Below, piece after piece: positions 25,440 through 33,117 of a stretch of 33,117 nucleotides of DNA (positions are counted from its first letter, which is position 1; the number at the start of each line of letters is the position of its first letter). The stretch is from an uncultured Blautia sp. Lineage in GTDB: Bacteria; Bacillota; Clostridia; Lachnospirales; Lachnospiraceae. The notes beneath the pieces were generated by a model that saw only the letters and a list, made by a program, of their open reading frames with translations, had not been told where the DNA came from and ran no database searches. The DNA is taken from positions 1 through 33,117 of the forward strand of contig CAOJIB010000013.1 of assembly GCA_948436455.1 (NCBI GenBank). Direction: 5' to 3'. The position numbers and the translations under genes are program-made.

Positions 25440-25457
25440 TTGTTCTACAACGACAAA

Positions 25458-25510
25458 GCCGCCGCAGACTCACAAAAAAGAATCTGCAGCGGCCATTGTT
25501 TTTCTTTTAT
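25458..25510. terminator. Terminator between the LysR pseudogene and the EF-G-like gene
   Basis: GCCGCCGCAGA (25458-25468) pairs with TCTGCAGCGGC (25483-25493) with one internal mismatch, followed on plus by a TTGTTTTTCTTTT tail. It lies between convergent stops at 25439 and 25507, so the tail touches the end of the EF-G-like gene. Confidence 0.75.
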
Positions 25511-27600
25511 TTATCTTCTCCATCCGCAAGCTGGCTAGCTCTCGCCGCGATTTCCTTTTCCTGGATATCGCTGGGGGCCTGCTCATAGCGCGCGAAGGTA
25601 TAAGCAAAGTCTCCGCTTCCGCCGGTCATGGAACGCAGATCTGTGGAATATCCGTAGATCTCCAGCATCGGCACGTCCGCCTCTACGATCGTATTTCCGT
25701 TATGGTCGGGATTCATGCCCAGCACACGGCCGCGACGCTTATTCAAGTCGCCCATGACGTCGCCGGTGAACTGATCCGGCACGGTTACGGTCATATTGAC
25801 GATGGGCTCCAAAAGTACGGGAGAAGCTTCCATAAAGCCCTTCTTAAAGGCCAGAATTGTCGCCATCTTAAAGGCCATTTCCGAAGAGTCTACCGCATGA
25901 TAGGAACCGTCGTACAGTGTAGCCTTGACGCCTACCACCGGATATGCGGCCACCGGGCCCTTGGTAACGCATTCCTGCAGACCTTTTTCCACAGCCGGGA
26001 AGTAATTCTTGGGAACGGCGCCGCCTACGACTACCTGCTCGAATACGAAAGGCGTCTCCAGATCGCCGGAGGGCTCGAAGCGCATCTTTACATGACCGTA
26101 CTGTCCATGGCCGCCGGACTGCTTTTTGTGCTTGCCTTCCACGTCGGAATTCTTCCGGATCGTCTCGCGGAAGGGAACCTTCGGCTTGGAAAGCTCGATA
26201 TCTACTTTATAACGCTCTTTAAGCTTGCTGCGTACGATATCCAGATGCTGGTCGCCCATGCCGTACAAAAGCGTCTGGCGATTAGCGGAATCGTTAACTA
26301 CCTTCAAGGTCAGATCCTCGGCCATCAGCTTGCTAAGCGCCTGGGAGATCTTATCCTCGTCGCCTTTATTTACTGCTTTGTATCTCTTGTACGTATACGG
26401 CGTGGACATCAAAGCCTTCGTATAGAGCACCGGATGGGCCTTCGTCGCCAGGCTGTCCCCTGTCTGTACGGTATTAAGCTTGCCGATCGCGCCAATATCG
26501 CCGGCGTGAAGCTCGGGCACCTCCTGGGGCTTGGAGCCTTCCAGCACATAGAGCTTATTCAGCTTTTCTTCGTTGCCTTTTTCTACATTATAGAGAGCGT
26601 CGTCGGACTTGATAACGCCGGAGCAAACCTTAATCAACGAATATTTTCCAAGGAACGGATCTACGATCGTCTTCCATACGTATGCGGATTTCGTCTTTGT
26701 AAAGTCGTAATTCGCCTCAAAGATCTCGTTGGTCTTCTGGGAAATTCCATTGCAGGAACGCTTATCCGGGCTGGGGAAATAGCCGCAGATGTCGTCCAGG
26801 AGATTGGAAACGCCGCGCAGATTAATAGTGGAGCCCATGCATACCGGTACGATGCTGGCTTCCTGTACATTGCTGGCTAAAGCGGCAGAAATCTCCGTTA
26901 CAGAGAATTCTTCTCCCTCGAAATAGCGCTCCATAAATTCCTCACTGGTCTCCGCTACGGACTCCAGCAGGATGTCCCTGTATTTCTCCAGATATTCCTG
27001 GGAATAATCCGGGATCGGGCATTCTTCCTTTTTGCCCTTTTCGATATATTTTCTGCCGGCCTTTTTCACAACGTTGACATAGCCGACGAATTTTCCGTCT
27101 TCACGAATCGGGAAATGCAGCGGCGCAATTTTCTTGCCGAATAATTCCGTCAGATCCTCGACGATCTTCCGGTAGCTGACGTCGTCCACATCCATCTCTG
27201 TCACAAAAATCATTCTGGGAAGCTTATATTTCTCACACAGATCCCACGCCTTCTGCGTGCCCACCTGGACGCCCGCTTTCCCGGATACGACGATAATCGC
27301 CGCGTCGGCCGCGCTTACCGCTTCTTCCACTTCGCCTATAAAATCAAAATATCCCGGCGTGTCTAAAATATTTACCTTCATCTTTTCCCACTGGATAGGA
27401 ACAAGCGTAGATGAAATGGAAAAATGCCTTTTGATTTCTTCTTTATCAAAGTCACTGACGGTATTGCCATCGTCCACCTTCCCTAAGCGGCTGGTAATCC
27501 CCGACAGATATGCCATTGCCTCCACCAAACTTGTCTTGCCCGCCCCACCGTGGCCCAACAGGACTACGTTTCTGATCCGGTCAGTTCTATAAACGTCCAT
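25507..27600 (-). CDS. Elongation factor G-like GTPase (EF-G2-type paralog)
   Basis: This 697-residue cytoplasmic protein has the five-domain layout of EF-G: a GTPase domain with GHGGAGKT (16-23) and DTPG (80-83), then domain II, domain III (MGDQHLDIVRSKLKERY), domain IV (KKQSGGHGQYGHVKMRFEP) and domain V. It is not the canonical translocase: the P-loop is GHGGAGKT instead of AHIDAGKT, switch I lacks the RGITI motif (RHFSISST here), and NKMD is replaced by TEMD (135-138). These are marks of the EF-G-like group, whose members may lack normal translocation activity. The start at 27600 follows GGGAGG; upstream in-frame codons to 27642 are unlikely. Confidence 0.9.
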   Translation of the reverse strand: MDVYRTDRIRNVVLLGHGGAGKTSLVEAMAYLSGITSRLGKVDDGNTVSDFDKEEIKRHFSISSTLVPIQWEKMKVNILDTPGYFDFIGEVEEAVSAADAAIIVVSGKAGVQVGTQKAWDLCEKYKLPRMIFVTEMDVDDVSYRKIVEDLTELFGKKIAPLHFPIREDGKFVGYVNVVKKAGRKYIEKGKKEECPIPDYSQEYLEKYRDILLESVAETSEEFMERYFEGEEFSVTEISAALASNVQEASIVPVCMGSTINLRGVSNLLDDICGYFPSPDKRSCNGISQKTNEIFEANYDFTKTKSAYVWKTIVDPFLGKYSLIKVCSGVIKSDDALYNVEKGNEEKLNKLYVLEGSKPQEVPELHAGDIGAIGKLNTVQTGDSLATKAHPVLYTKALMSTPYTYKRYKAVNKGDEDKISQALSKLMAEDLTLKVVNDSANRQTLLYGMGDQHLDIVRSKLKERYKVDIELSKPKVPFRETIRKNSDVEGKHKKQSGGHGQYGHVKMRFEPSGDLETPFVFEQVVVGGAVPKNYFPAVEKGLQECVTKGPVAAYPVVGVKATLYDGSYHAVDSSEMAFKMATILAFKKGFMEASPVLLEPIVNMTVTVPDQFTGDVMGDLNKRRGRVLGMNPDHNGNTIVEADVPMLEIYGYSTDLRSMTGGSGDFAYTFARYEQAPSDIQEKEIAARASQLADGEDK

Positions 27601-27699
27601 TATGATACCTCCCTGTTTGCATACGGGATACCCCTTTTGCACTCATTTTATGGAATGCGCCAGCGCACCAGTATTTTAATAATTGATTTGTATGTTCTT

Positions 27700-27728
27700 A
27701 TAGTACTAAAATTCCCGCTACTTTTCAA
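27700..27728 (-). promoter_or_regulatory. Predicted promoter of the EF-G-like gene
   Basis: On the minus strand TTGAAA (27728-27723) and TACTAT (27705-27700) are 17 bp apart, leaving a leader of about 95 nt. A small inverted repeat (CTACTT-N3-AAGTAG, 27718-27732) overlaps the -35. With the tyrA promoter it accounts for the 341-bp gap 27601-27941. Confidence 0.55.
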
Positions 27729-27836
27729 GTAGTTTATTCTTTATCCACAATATTTCTCACCAAAATTGGGATTTCTTCGGAACAAATGCATGAAATCTAT
27801 GGAGAAAAGGCCGTACCTTGGAATTTTTTAGAGCAT

Positions 27837-27865
27837 TTGACATTTTCCTACCTATATTTTACAAT
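27837..27865 (+). promoter_or_regulatory. Predicted sigma-A promoter of tyrA-aroA
   Basis: Consensus TTGACA (27837-27842) and TACAAT (27860-27865) are exactly 17 bp apart, giving a start point near 27872 and a leader of about 70 nt. Confidence 0.78.
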
Positions 27866-27883
27866 AGAATTCGCTATTGTAAA
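27858..27883. promoter_or_regulatory. Candidate operator: perfect inverted repeat over the tyrA-aroA -10 and start point
   Basis: TTTACAATAG (27858-27867) and CTATTGTAAA (27874-27883) form perfect 10-bp arms around a 6-bp centre. The repeat covers the -10 box and the predicted start point, so a bound dimer would block polymerase. The regulator is not identifiable from this window. Confidence 0.6.
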
Positions 27884-27941
27884 GCAAGAATACAGGCAGA
27901 ATTAAGAAAAGAAATTTCTATTTTTCGATAAAGGAGCTTTT

Positions 27942-29036
27942 ATGACTACATCCATTGCTTTTCTCGGCCTGGGACTGATCGGCGGCACGCTGGCCAAAGC
28001 CATCCGCCAGGCGCATCCCGACTATCAGCTCATGGCCTACGACCCCGACCGGGATACGCTGGCCCGGGCGCTTAGCGATCGCAGCATCGATACGAACTGC
28101 GCCAAGGACGATCCGCGCCTGGCCCAGTGCCGGTATATTTTTCTGTGCGCGCCCGTGGAATATAACTTGGAATATCTGCGATTTTTGAAAGAACGGATCT
28201 CCCCCGACTGCATCGTCAGCGACGTGGGCAGCGTTAAAGAGCCAATCCACCAGGCGGCGGAGGAGCTGGGACTTGCAGACTGCTTTATCGGCGGACACCC
28301 CATGGCAGGCTCCGAGCGCTCCGGCTATGAAAATTCCAAGGCGCAGCTTTTAGAAAACGCTTATTTTATTCTGACGCCCTCCAAGGATATCACCCTCGAA
28401 AAGGTGGAAGCTTACAAGGAATTGGTGGCGTCCTTTGGCTCCATTCCTCTCATTCTTACCCCCCACGAGCACGATTATATCACTGCGGGCATCAGCCATA
28501 TTCCCCATGTGATCGCTTCTTCACTGGTGAATCTGGTGCGGCTTTTAGACGATGAAGAGCAGCACATGAAGCTGATCGCCGCCGGCGGCTTTCGGGATAT
28601 TACCAGGATCGCTTCTTCTTCTCCGGTGATGTGGGAACAGATCTGCACGGAAAATACGGAAAATATTTCCCAGATTCTAGACGCCTATATCCGGCTGCTG
28701 CAAAAGGCGAAGGCCGAGCTGGACGGCGGGGATTTCGCCGCGATCCGGCAGATGTTCGCCGACTCCAGGGATTACCGGGATTCTATGGATATCGTTTCCT
28801 ATGGGCCTTTGAAAAAGGAATATACGCTGTATATGGATATTCTGGACGAGGCCGGCGGGATCGCCACCATCACGACGATCCTGGCTATGGCCAATATCAG
28901 CATCCGCAATATCGGCATCATCCACAACCGGGAATTCGAGCAGGGTGTCCTGCGGATCGAATTTTACGAGGAACCGGCCATGCAGCAAGCGGTGTCCCTT
29001 TTGAAAAAACGGAATTATATTGTGTATGAACGGTAA
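27942..29036 (+). CDS. tyrA: Prephenate dehydrogenase with C-terminal ACT domain
   Basis: TyrA converts prephenate to 4-hydroxyphenylpyruvate with NAD, committing to tyrosine. The 364-residue protein starts with the Rossmann motif GLGLIGGTLAKAI (about 7-19) and has the family blocks CAPVEYN, VSDVGSVKEPIH, GGHPMAGSERSGYENS and ITAGISHIPHVIASSL. From about residue 295 an ACT domain follows (YTLYMDILDEAGGIATITTI), the usual site of feedback by tyrosine. ATG follows AAGGAGC. aroA starts 15 bp after its stop, so the two are co-transcribed. Confidence 0.96.
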   Translation: MTTSIAFLGLGLIGGTLAKAIRQAHPDYQLMAYDPDRDTLARALSDRSIDTNCAKDDPRLAQCRYIFLCAPVEYNLEYLRFLKERISPDCIVSDVGSVKEPIHQAAEELGLADCFIGGHPMAGSERSGYENSKAQLLENAYFILTPSKDITLEKVEAYKELVASFGSIPLILTPHEHDYITAGISHIPHVIASSLVNLVRLLDDEEQHMKLIAAGGFRDITRIASSSPVMWEQICTENTENISQILDAYIRLLQKAKAELDGGDFAAIRQMFADSRDYRDSMDIVSYGPLKKEYTLYMDILDEAGGIATITTILAMANISIRNIGIIHNREFEQGVLRIEFYEEPAMQQAVSLLKKRNYIVYER

Positions 29037-29051
29037 AGGAGGAATTGCGTT

Positions 29052-30326
29052 ATGATCTGCATTACACCCAAAAAACATCTGCAAGGAGAAATCCTTGTTC
29101 CGGGAGATAAATCCATTTCTCACCGGGCCGTTATGCTGGGCGCGCTGGCCAAGGGCCGCACCCGTATCACGCATTTTCTGCAGGGAGCCGACTGCCTTTC
29201 CACCATCGCCTGCTTCCGGGCCATGGGCGTGGAAATCGAAAATCTTCCCGACGAAGTGCTGGTGCATGGACGGGGACTGCACGGCCTTGCCGCTCCCGCC
29301 GGGGCGCTGGACGTGGGAAACAGCGGTACCACCGCCCGACTGCTCTCCGGGATTCTCGCCGGCCAGTCCTTTTCCTCCACCATTACCGGCGACGCTTCTA
29401 TCCAATCCCGTCCTATGGGAAGAATCATCACGCCGCTTTCGGCCATGGGCGCTTCCATCGAAAGTGAAAAAGGCAATGGCTGCGCGCCCCTTCGGATTGC
29501 CGGCCGGCCGTTGCAGGGCGTTTCCTATACGTCCCCTGTAGCCTCTGCCCAAGTAAAATCCTGCGTCCTTTTAGCCGGCCTGTACGCCGACAAGGAGACC
29601 TCTGTCACGGAGCCGTATCTGTCGCGGAACCATACGGAATTGATGCTCTCTTACTTCGGCGCAACGGTCACATCCCAGGATACCACGGTGACGATCCTGC
29701 CAGGGCCGACGCTGACCGCCCGGGAAATCGCCGTGCCCGGAGATATCTCCTCCGCCGCCTATTTCATCGCCGCCGGGCTCCTCGTTCCGGATTCGGAAAT
29801 CCTGCTGCGGCACGTGGGCATCAATCCCACCAGGGACGGCATGCTGCGTGTCTGCCGGGCCATGGGCGCGGATATGGAGCTTTTAAACGTCAGCCACACA
29901 GGAGGAGAGCCGACGGCGGATATTCTGGTGCGCACTTCCCCACTCACCGGTGTTACCATCGGCGGCGAATTGATTCCCACGCTGATCGACGAGCTGCCGA
30001 TCCTGGCAGTGATGGCTGCCTTTGCCCAGGGCGAAACCATTATAAAAGATGCCAGAGAATTAAAGGTGAAGGAATCCAACCGTATCGACGCGATGGTACA
30101 AAATCTCTCGGCCATGGGCGCGGATATCACCGCCACCGAAGACGGTATGATCATTCGGGGCGGCCGCCCCTTACACGGCGCGGATATCCGGACAAATCTG
30201 GATCACCGAATCGCCATGTCCTTTGCGATCGCCGGCCTGGCCGCTTCCGGCGAAACCAGGATCGCCCAGGGAGAATGTGTGGATATCTCCTATCCCGGCT
30301 TTTATCAGGCATTAGAGAGCTTATAA
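29052..30326 (+). CDS. aroA: 3-phosphoshikimate 1-carboxyvinyltransferase (EPSP synthase)
   Basis: AroA joins phosphoenolpyruvate to shikimate-3-phosphate in the chorismate pathway. The 424-residue protein has [19 protein letters not shown] near the N-terminus, [14 protein letters not shown] (about residues 81-94), [28 protein letters not shown] and [13 protein letters not shown] (about 335-347). The glycine in NSGT is retained and Leu stands where Pro is found after the Arg in class I enzymes. The ATG follows AAAGGAGG. It is the second gene of the tyrA operon and its last 22 bp overlap the convergent nfo gene. Confidence 0.98.
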   Translation: MICITPKKHLQGEILVPGDKSISHRAVMLGALAKGRTRITHFLQGADCLSTIACFRAMGVEIENLPDEVLVHGRGLHGLAAPAGALDVGNSGTTARLLSGILAGQSFSSTITGDASIQSRPMGRIITPLSAMGASIESEKGNGCAPLRIAGRPLQGVSYTSPVASAQVKSCVLLAGLYADKETSVTEPYLSRNHTELMLSYFGATVTSQDTTVTILPGPTLTAREIAVPGDISSAAYFIAAGLLVPDSEILLRHVGINPTRDGMLRVCRAMGADMELLNVSHTGGEPTADILVRTSPLTGVTIGGELIPTLIDELPILAVMAAFAQGETIIKDARELKVKESNRIDAMVQNLSAMGADITATEDGMIIRGGRPLHGADIRTNLDHRIAMSFAIAGLAASGETRIAQGECVDISYPGFYQALESL

Positions 30327-31147
30327 TTTTCCTTTAGAAATGCGATCTCCTTTGCCCACCCTTCTTCGTCGTTGGGGGTTTCCAGGATAAAGGGAAGCCC
30401 GTTAAGCGCCGGGTGGTTAATGACCCGTACAAGGGCCTCGGCGCCGATCTTCCCTTCGCCGATCTTGGCGTGACGATCTTTATGGCTGGCCAGCGGATTC
30501 ATACTGTCGTTGAGGTGGATCGCTTTTAGCCTGTCCAGTCCGATCACCTGGTCGAATTCTTCCAATACCTCGTCCAGGTGTTCGACGATATCGTAACCGG
30601 CGTCCCACACATGACAGGTATCTAGGCAGACGCCTAGCTTTTCATTTACCTCTACCCGATCGATAATGGCGCGAAGCTCCTGGAAATCCCGGCCCATCTC
30701 GCTGCCCTTGCCGCTCATAGTTTCCAAAAGGACGATAGTGCTCTGGGCGGGAGTGAGCACCTCGTTTAACACTTCCGCGATTTTTTCAATGCCCACATCC
30801 GCGCCCTGGCCCACGTGGCTGCCTGGATGGAAGTTATAATAATTCCCCGGCGTATATTCCATCCGCTGGAGATCCTCCCGGAGGATATTCCGGGCGAATT
30901 CCCGCAGATTTTCCTTGGCGGCGCAGGCGTTGAGCGTATAGGGCGCGTGGGCCACCAGCTTACCAAAGCCCTGTTCCCTGGCGAAATCCAGATAGGCCGC
31001 CACATCCTTTTCATCAATTTCCTTTGCCTTCCCCCCACGGGGATTCCTGGTGAAAAACGCGAAGGTATTTCCCTTTTCCCCGGCGATCCGCTTTCCCATC
31101 GCCAGATAGCCTCCCGACGAGGAGGTATGATTTCCAATATAAAACAT
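30305..31147 (-). CDS. nfo: Deoxyribonuclease IV (AP endonuclease, Nfo)
   Basis: Endonuclease IV cuts DNA at abasic sites in base-excision repair with three zinc ions. The 280-residue protein shows the family metal-ligand blocks: [17 protein letters not shown] (about 105-113), [38 protein letters not shown] and the C-terminal LETPND. Length and order match bacterial Nfo. The ATG follows GAGGAA. It is convergent with aroA with 22 bp of overlap, and an extended -10 lies upstream. Confidence 0.97.
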   Translation of the reverse strand: MFYIGNHTSSSGGYLAMGKRIAGEKGNTFAFFTRNPRGGKAKEIDEKDVAAYLDFAREQGFGKLVAHAPYTLNACAAKENLREFARNILREDLQRMEYTPGNYYNFHPGSHVGQGADVGIEKIAEVLNEVLTPAQSTIVLLETMSGKGSEMGRDFQELRAIIDRVEVNEKLGVCLDTCHVWDAGYDIVEHLDEVLEEFDQVIGLDRLKAIHLNDSMNPLASHKDRHAKIGEGKIGAEALVRVINHPALNGLPFILETPNDEEGWAKEIAFLKENYKLSNA

Positions 31148-31183
31148 GCTGTTCTTCCTCTTTTCTTTGTAAAGTCTTTATCT

Positions 31184-31192
31184 ATTTTAGCA
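31184..31192 (-). promoter_or_regulatory. Predicted extended -10 promoter element of nfo
   Basis: On the minus strand TGCTAAAAT fits the extended -10 pattern TGnTATAAT with one change, about 40 bp upstream of the nfo start. No good -35 was found, as expected for an extended -10. Confidence 0.5.
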
Positions 31193-31269
31193 GATTTGAC
31201 GGCGTTCGGGAAGGCTTTTGTGGTTTGCCGAATCGATGGCCAGGTATTCCGGTTTTTCTCTCGCATACG

Positions 31270-33117
31270 CTAGATCAATGGGGCAATCTCCGGCACCAAT
31301 CCATTTTTAAACGCATCAATCATCGCTCTTCTAAATTTGAATTTTGGCAGAGCGTCTTTATTTTCTTCTTTATAGGCCGCATAATCCGCGCCGTCCTTTA
31401 GTTTATTTTCATTTGCAAGTTCGCCATCCCTGAAATTGAACACTTCATACTTGACATCTTCAAATGGCAAATACCATTTTTGGGCGTATTTTTTAATCTC
31501 TTCGTCAATAACCGCGTAACGCATTTGATTGATAATAACGGAAATATCCTGACCTAAAAATCTCTCCTGGTCTTTTTCGATCTCCTCTACAACCTGCGTA
31601 AGCAATGCGCTTAACGGTGGATTATCCGCGGCGAATTCATCTATGATTCCTCTGATAGTTCTGACCCTGGCTTCGAATTCGGCAGCATCAAAATCGTTGT
31701 TCGTCTGATCCAAGGCTTCTATAAACCCCTGCAGCAGTTCCACAATATATTCAAAATCAATCCGCAGCTTGCTATAGGCTACCAAATCATAATCGTCCCA
31801 TACAGGTTCTTCGTCGGGGCCCGGATCATCGTTCGGATTTTTTAATTCTTCCATGACATTTTTATACATGGCGGCATAATTTTCATATTCATCTTCGGAA
31901 AAATCAAACTCGTCAAGCACGCTTGGTTCATATACCGAAAATGCTTTCAGGTGTGCAAAATCATGATCCAGGGCTCTGAAAAGATTGACAAACGCCTTTT
32001 TCTGCTTGCGTGACAGCCCCGCGATATCTTCCGTTGTCCGCGCCAGATGGTGGATGGCTTTCACAGAGATGGAAAAAGACGTTTTCACATCGTCCCAATC
32101 CTCTGCGATGGGATTCCCGTCGCCTCCGCGCGAGTACAATCTGAGGGCTTCATTGATCGCCTCTTTATATTCCTTGGGCGCCTGAAAGGTGACAATCTGC
32201 CCATACTGCTTGTTTGTGTCAAACAATCTGTTCGTACGTGAAAATGCTTGGATGATATTTTGTGGAGCCATAGGCTGCCTATCCATAAACAACGTCGAAA
32301 GGCAGGGCGCGTCAAACCCCGTTAAAAGCCTATCCACAACGATCACCAAATCAAGCTGCTGATTCCGATCCAGGTACTTTTTTTCCTTTCGCGCCAGCCG
32401 GTCGTTGAGATTGCCGTTATACGCAGCAATCGCTTCTACTTTATAACTGGTTCCAAACATATCGTTATAATCTTTTAGCGATTCTTTCATTTTATCCTGA
32501 TGGACGGCGGATGTTTCTTCGTTCTCCGACAAGGAATACGTTATGGCAAATCTGGGAAAATCGGGAAGCGCCCTATATACATCCTCGCGAATTTTTAATT
32601 CATCTTTACCTTCCTTTATTTTCTTCAATAAATCGTAATACTTCTGCGCCATCGCGATGGAGCTGGTCGTCAATAAAGCCTCATACGTCCGTCCCCTGCC
32701 GTTTCTCATGCCAAATTTCTCGTAGGACTGATTCAAAATCACATCCAGCACTTTTCGCATATGTGCTTCTGTCTCATACACTCCTTTCGTATCGTTGGCA
32801 TGGACGTTTTTCGCTCCGAGATTCTCCACCATGAATCCCAGAACCGCTTCATCGTGAATCGCTTCTTTAATGGTATAGCTGTGCAGGCATTCTCCATAAA
32901 GCTGCTTCGTGGTTCGTGGCAAATCCCCTTTTTGTTCATAGCTGTTTTCATCAAAAATAGGCGTTCCCGTAAAGCCATACCATAGAGAATTGGTGAAGAA
33001 ATTCTCCAGAATTCTTTTCGTTTGCGGCGTTACCGCTCTATGGCATTCATCCACAACAAACGCAACTTTCAAAGACTTGATCTTCTCATACCTTCTGGTT
33101 CCTTCCTTCAAACGCCG
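31270..33117 (-). CDS. hsdR: Type I restriction enzyme R subunit HsdR (partial, N-terminus missing)
   Basis: HsdR is the ATP-dependent DNA translocase and nuclease of type I restriction-modification. The frame is open to base 33117, so the N-terminal nuclease domain and Walker A lie outside; 615 codons are visible of a usual 900-1050. Seen here: motif II VVDECHRA with GFTGTP shortly after (helicase domain 1), then VVDRLLTGFDAP and QAFSRTNR (helicase motifs V and VI), and a helical C-terminal domain rich in acidic residues. The gene stops at 31270, 123 bp upstream of nfo. Partner hsdM and hsdS genes must lie beyond the right edge. Confidence 0.93.
   Translation of the reverse strand, partial: RRLKEGTRRYEKIKSLKVAFVVDECHRAVTPQTKRILENFFTNSLWYGFTGTPIFDENSYEQKGDLPRTTKQLYGECLHSYTIKEAIHDEAVLGFMVENLGAKNVHANDTKGVYETEAHMRKVLDVILNQSYEKFGMRNGRGRTYEALLTTSSIAMAQKYYDLLKKIKEGKDELKIREDVYRALPDFPRFAITYSLSENEETSAVHQDKMKESLKDYNDMFGTSYKVEAIAAYNGNLNDRLARKEKKYLDRNQQLDLVIVVDRLLTGFDAPCLSTLFMDRQPMAPQNIIQAFSRTNRLFDTNKQYGQIVTFQAPKEYKEAINEALRLYSRGGDGNPIAEDWDDVKTSFSISVKAIHHLARTTEDIAGLSRKQKKAFVNLFRALDHDFAHLKAFSVYEPSVLDEFDFSEDEYENYAAMYKNVMEELKNPNDDPGPDEEPVWDDYDLVAYSKLRIDFEYIVELLQGFIEALDQTNNDFDAAEFEARVRTIRGIIDEFAADNPPLSALLTQVVEEIEKDQERFLGQDISVIINQMRYAVIDEEIKKYAQKWYLPFEDVKYEVFNFRDGELANENKLKDGADYAAYKEENKDALPKFKFRRAMIDAFKNGLVPEIAPLI

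Noticed and set aside
25432-26880. A 482-codon open frame on the plus strand opposite the EF-G-like gene
   Set aside because: It is antisense to a well-conserved GTPase and its start lies at the end of the LysR pseudogene; no domain was seen.
1-33117. CRISPR arrays, insertion sequences, integrases, tRNA or rRNA genes
   Set aside because: No regularly spaced repeats, transposase or integrase coding regions, or tRNA/rRNA-like sequence were seen on either strand.

Overview
The window looks like chromosomal DNA of a low- to mid-GC Gram-positive bacterium, most likely a member of Clostridia (a Lachnospiraceae-like gut anaerobe). This is inferred from near-consensus AGGAGG ribosome binding sites, TTG and GTG starts, lipoprotein signal peptides, RqcH, a bacterial-type LeuRS, and families common in Clostridia (flavoproteins with cysteine motifs, a cyclophilin-like lipoprotein, DUF3737, GrpB). 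No rRNA, tRNA, CRISPR array or insertion sequence was found.

Layout. 1-5306 (minus): a dipeptide/oligopeptide ABC importer in the order permease B, permease C, ATPase D, ATPase F, binding lipoprotein A; the lipoprotein runs off the left edge. A PucR-type regulator (5416-6888) lies directly upstream. 7158-9229 (minus): a YjiH-type membrane protein preceded by an isochorismatase-fold cysteine hydrolase. 9.3-10.15 kb: an AT-rich stretch with a GrpB-family gene. 10266-12011: rqcH (ribosome-associated quality control). 12118-13195: divergent HD-domain and DUF2752 genes. 13255-18233 (minus): a large membrane-anchored protein of unknown function, a NYN/OST-HTH protein and leuS in one apparent operon. 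18525-19022: a GNAT acetyltransferase.

19.0-25.4 kb is the accessory part. It is a compact redox cluster with two tandem flavoproteins (one with a full Isf-like CX2CX2CX6C motif), a divergent HxlR regulator, an SDR dehydrogenase, a flavodoxin, a LysR regulator, a cyclophilin-like lipoprotein, a 5'-truncated DUF3737 remnant and a second LysR gene broken by an in-frame TAG. Good sigma-A-type promoters with candidate operators can be read here: a near-palindrome between HxlR and the flavoproteins, and a T-N11-A box centred about 64 bp upstream of the predicted flavodoxin start point.

25.5-31.15 kb returns to housekeeping genes: an EF-G-like GTPase paralog (minus), tyrA-aroA (plus, aromatic amino acid synthesis, behind a promoter whose -10 lies inside a perfect 10-bp inverted repeat) and endonuclease IV (minus). 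The right edge (31270-33117) holds the C-terminal two thirds of a type I restriction HsdR subunit, so a restriction-modification locus continues outside the window.

No single feature proves a new system. The best leads are the membrane protein/NYN/leuS operon, the tyrA operator palindrome, and the redox cluster with its decaying LysR/DUF3737 end.
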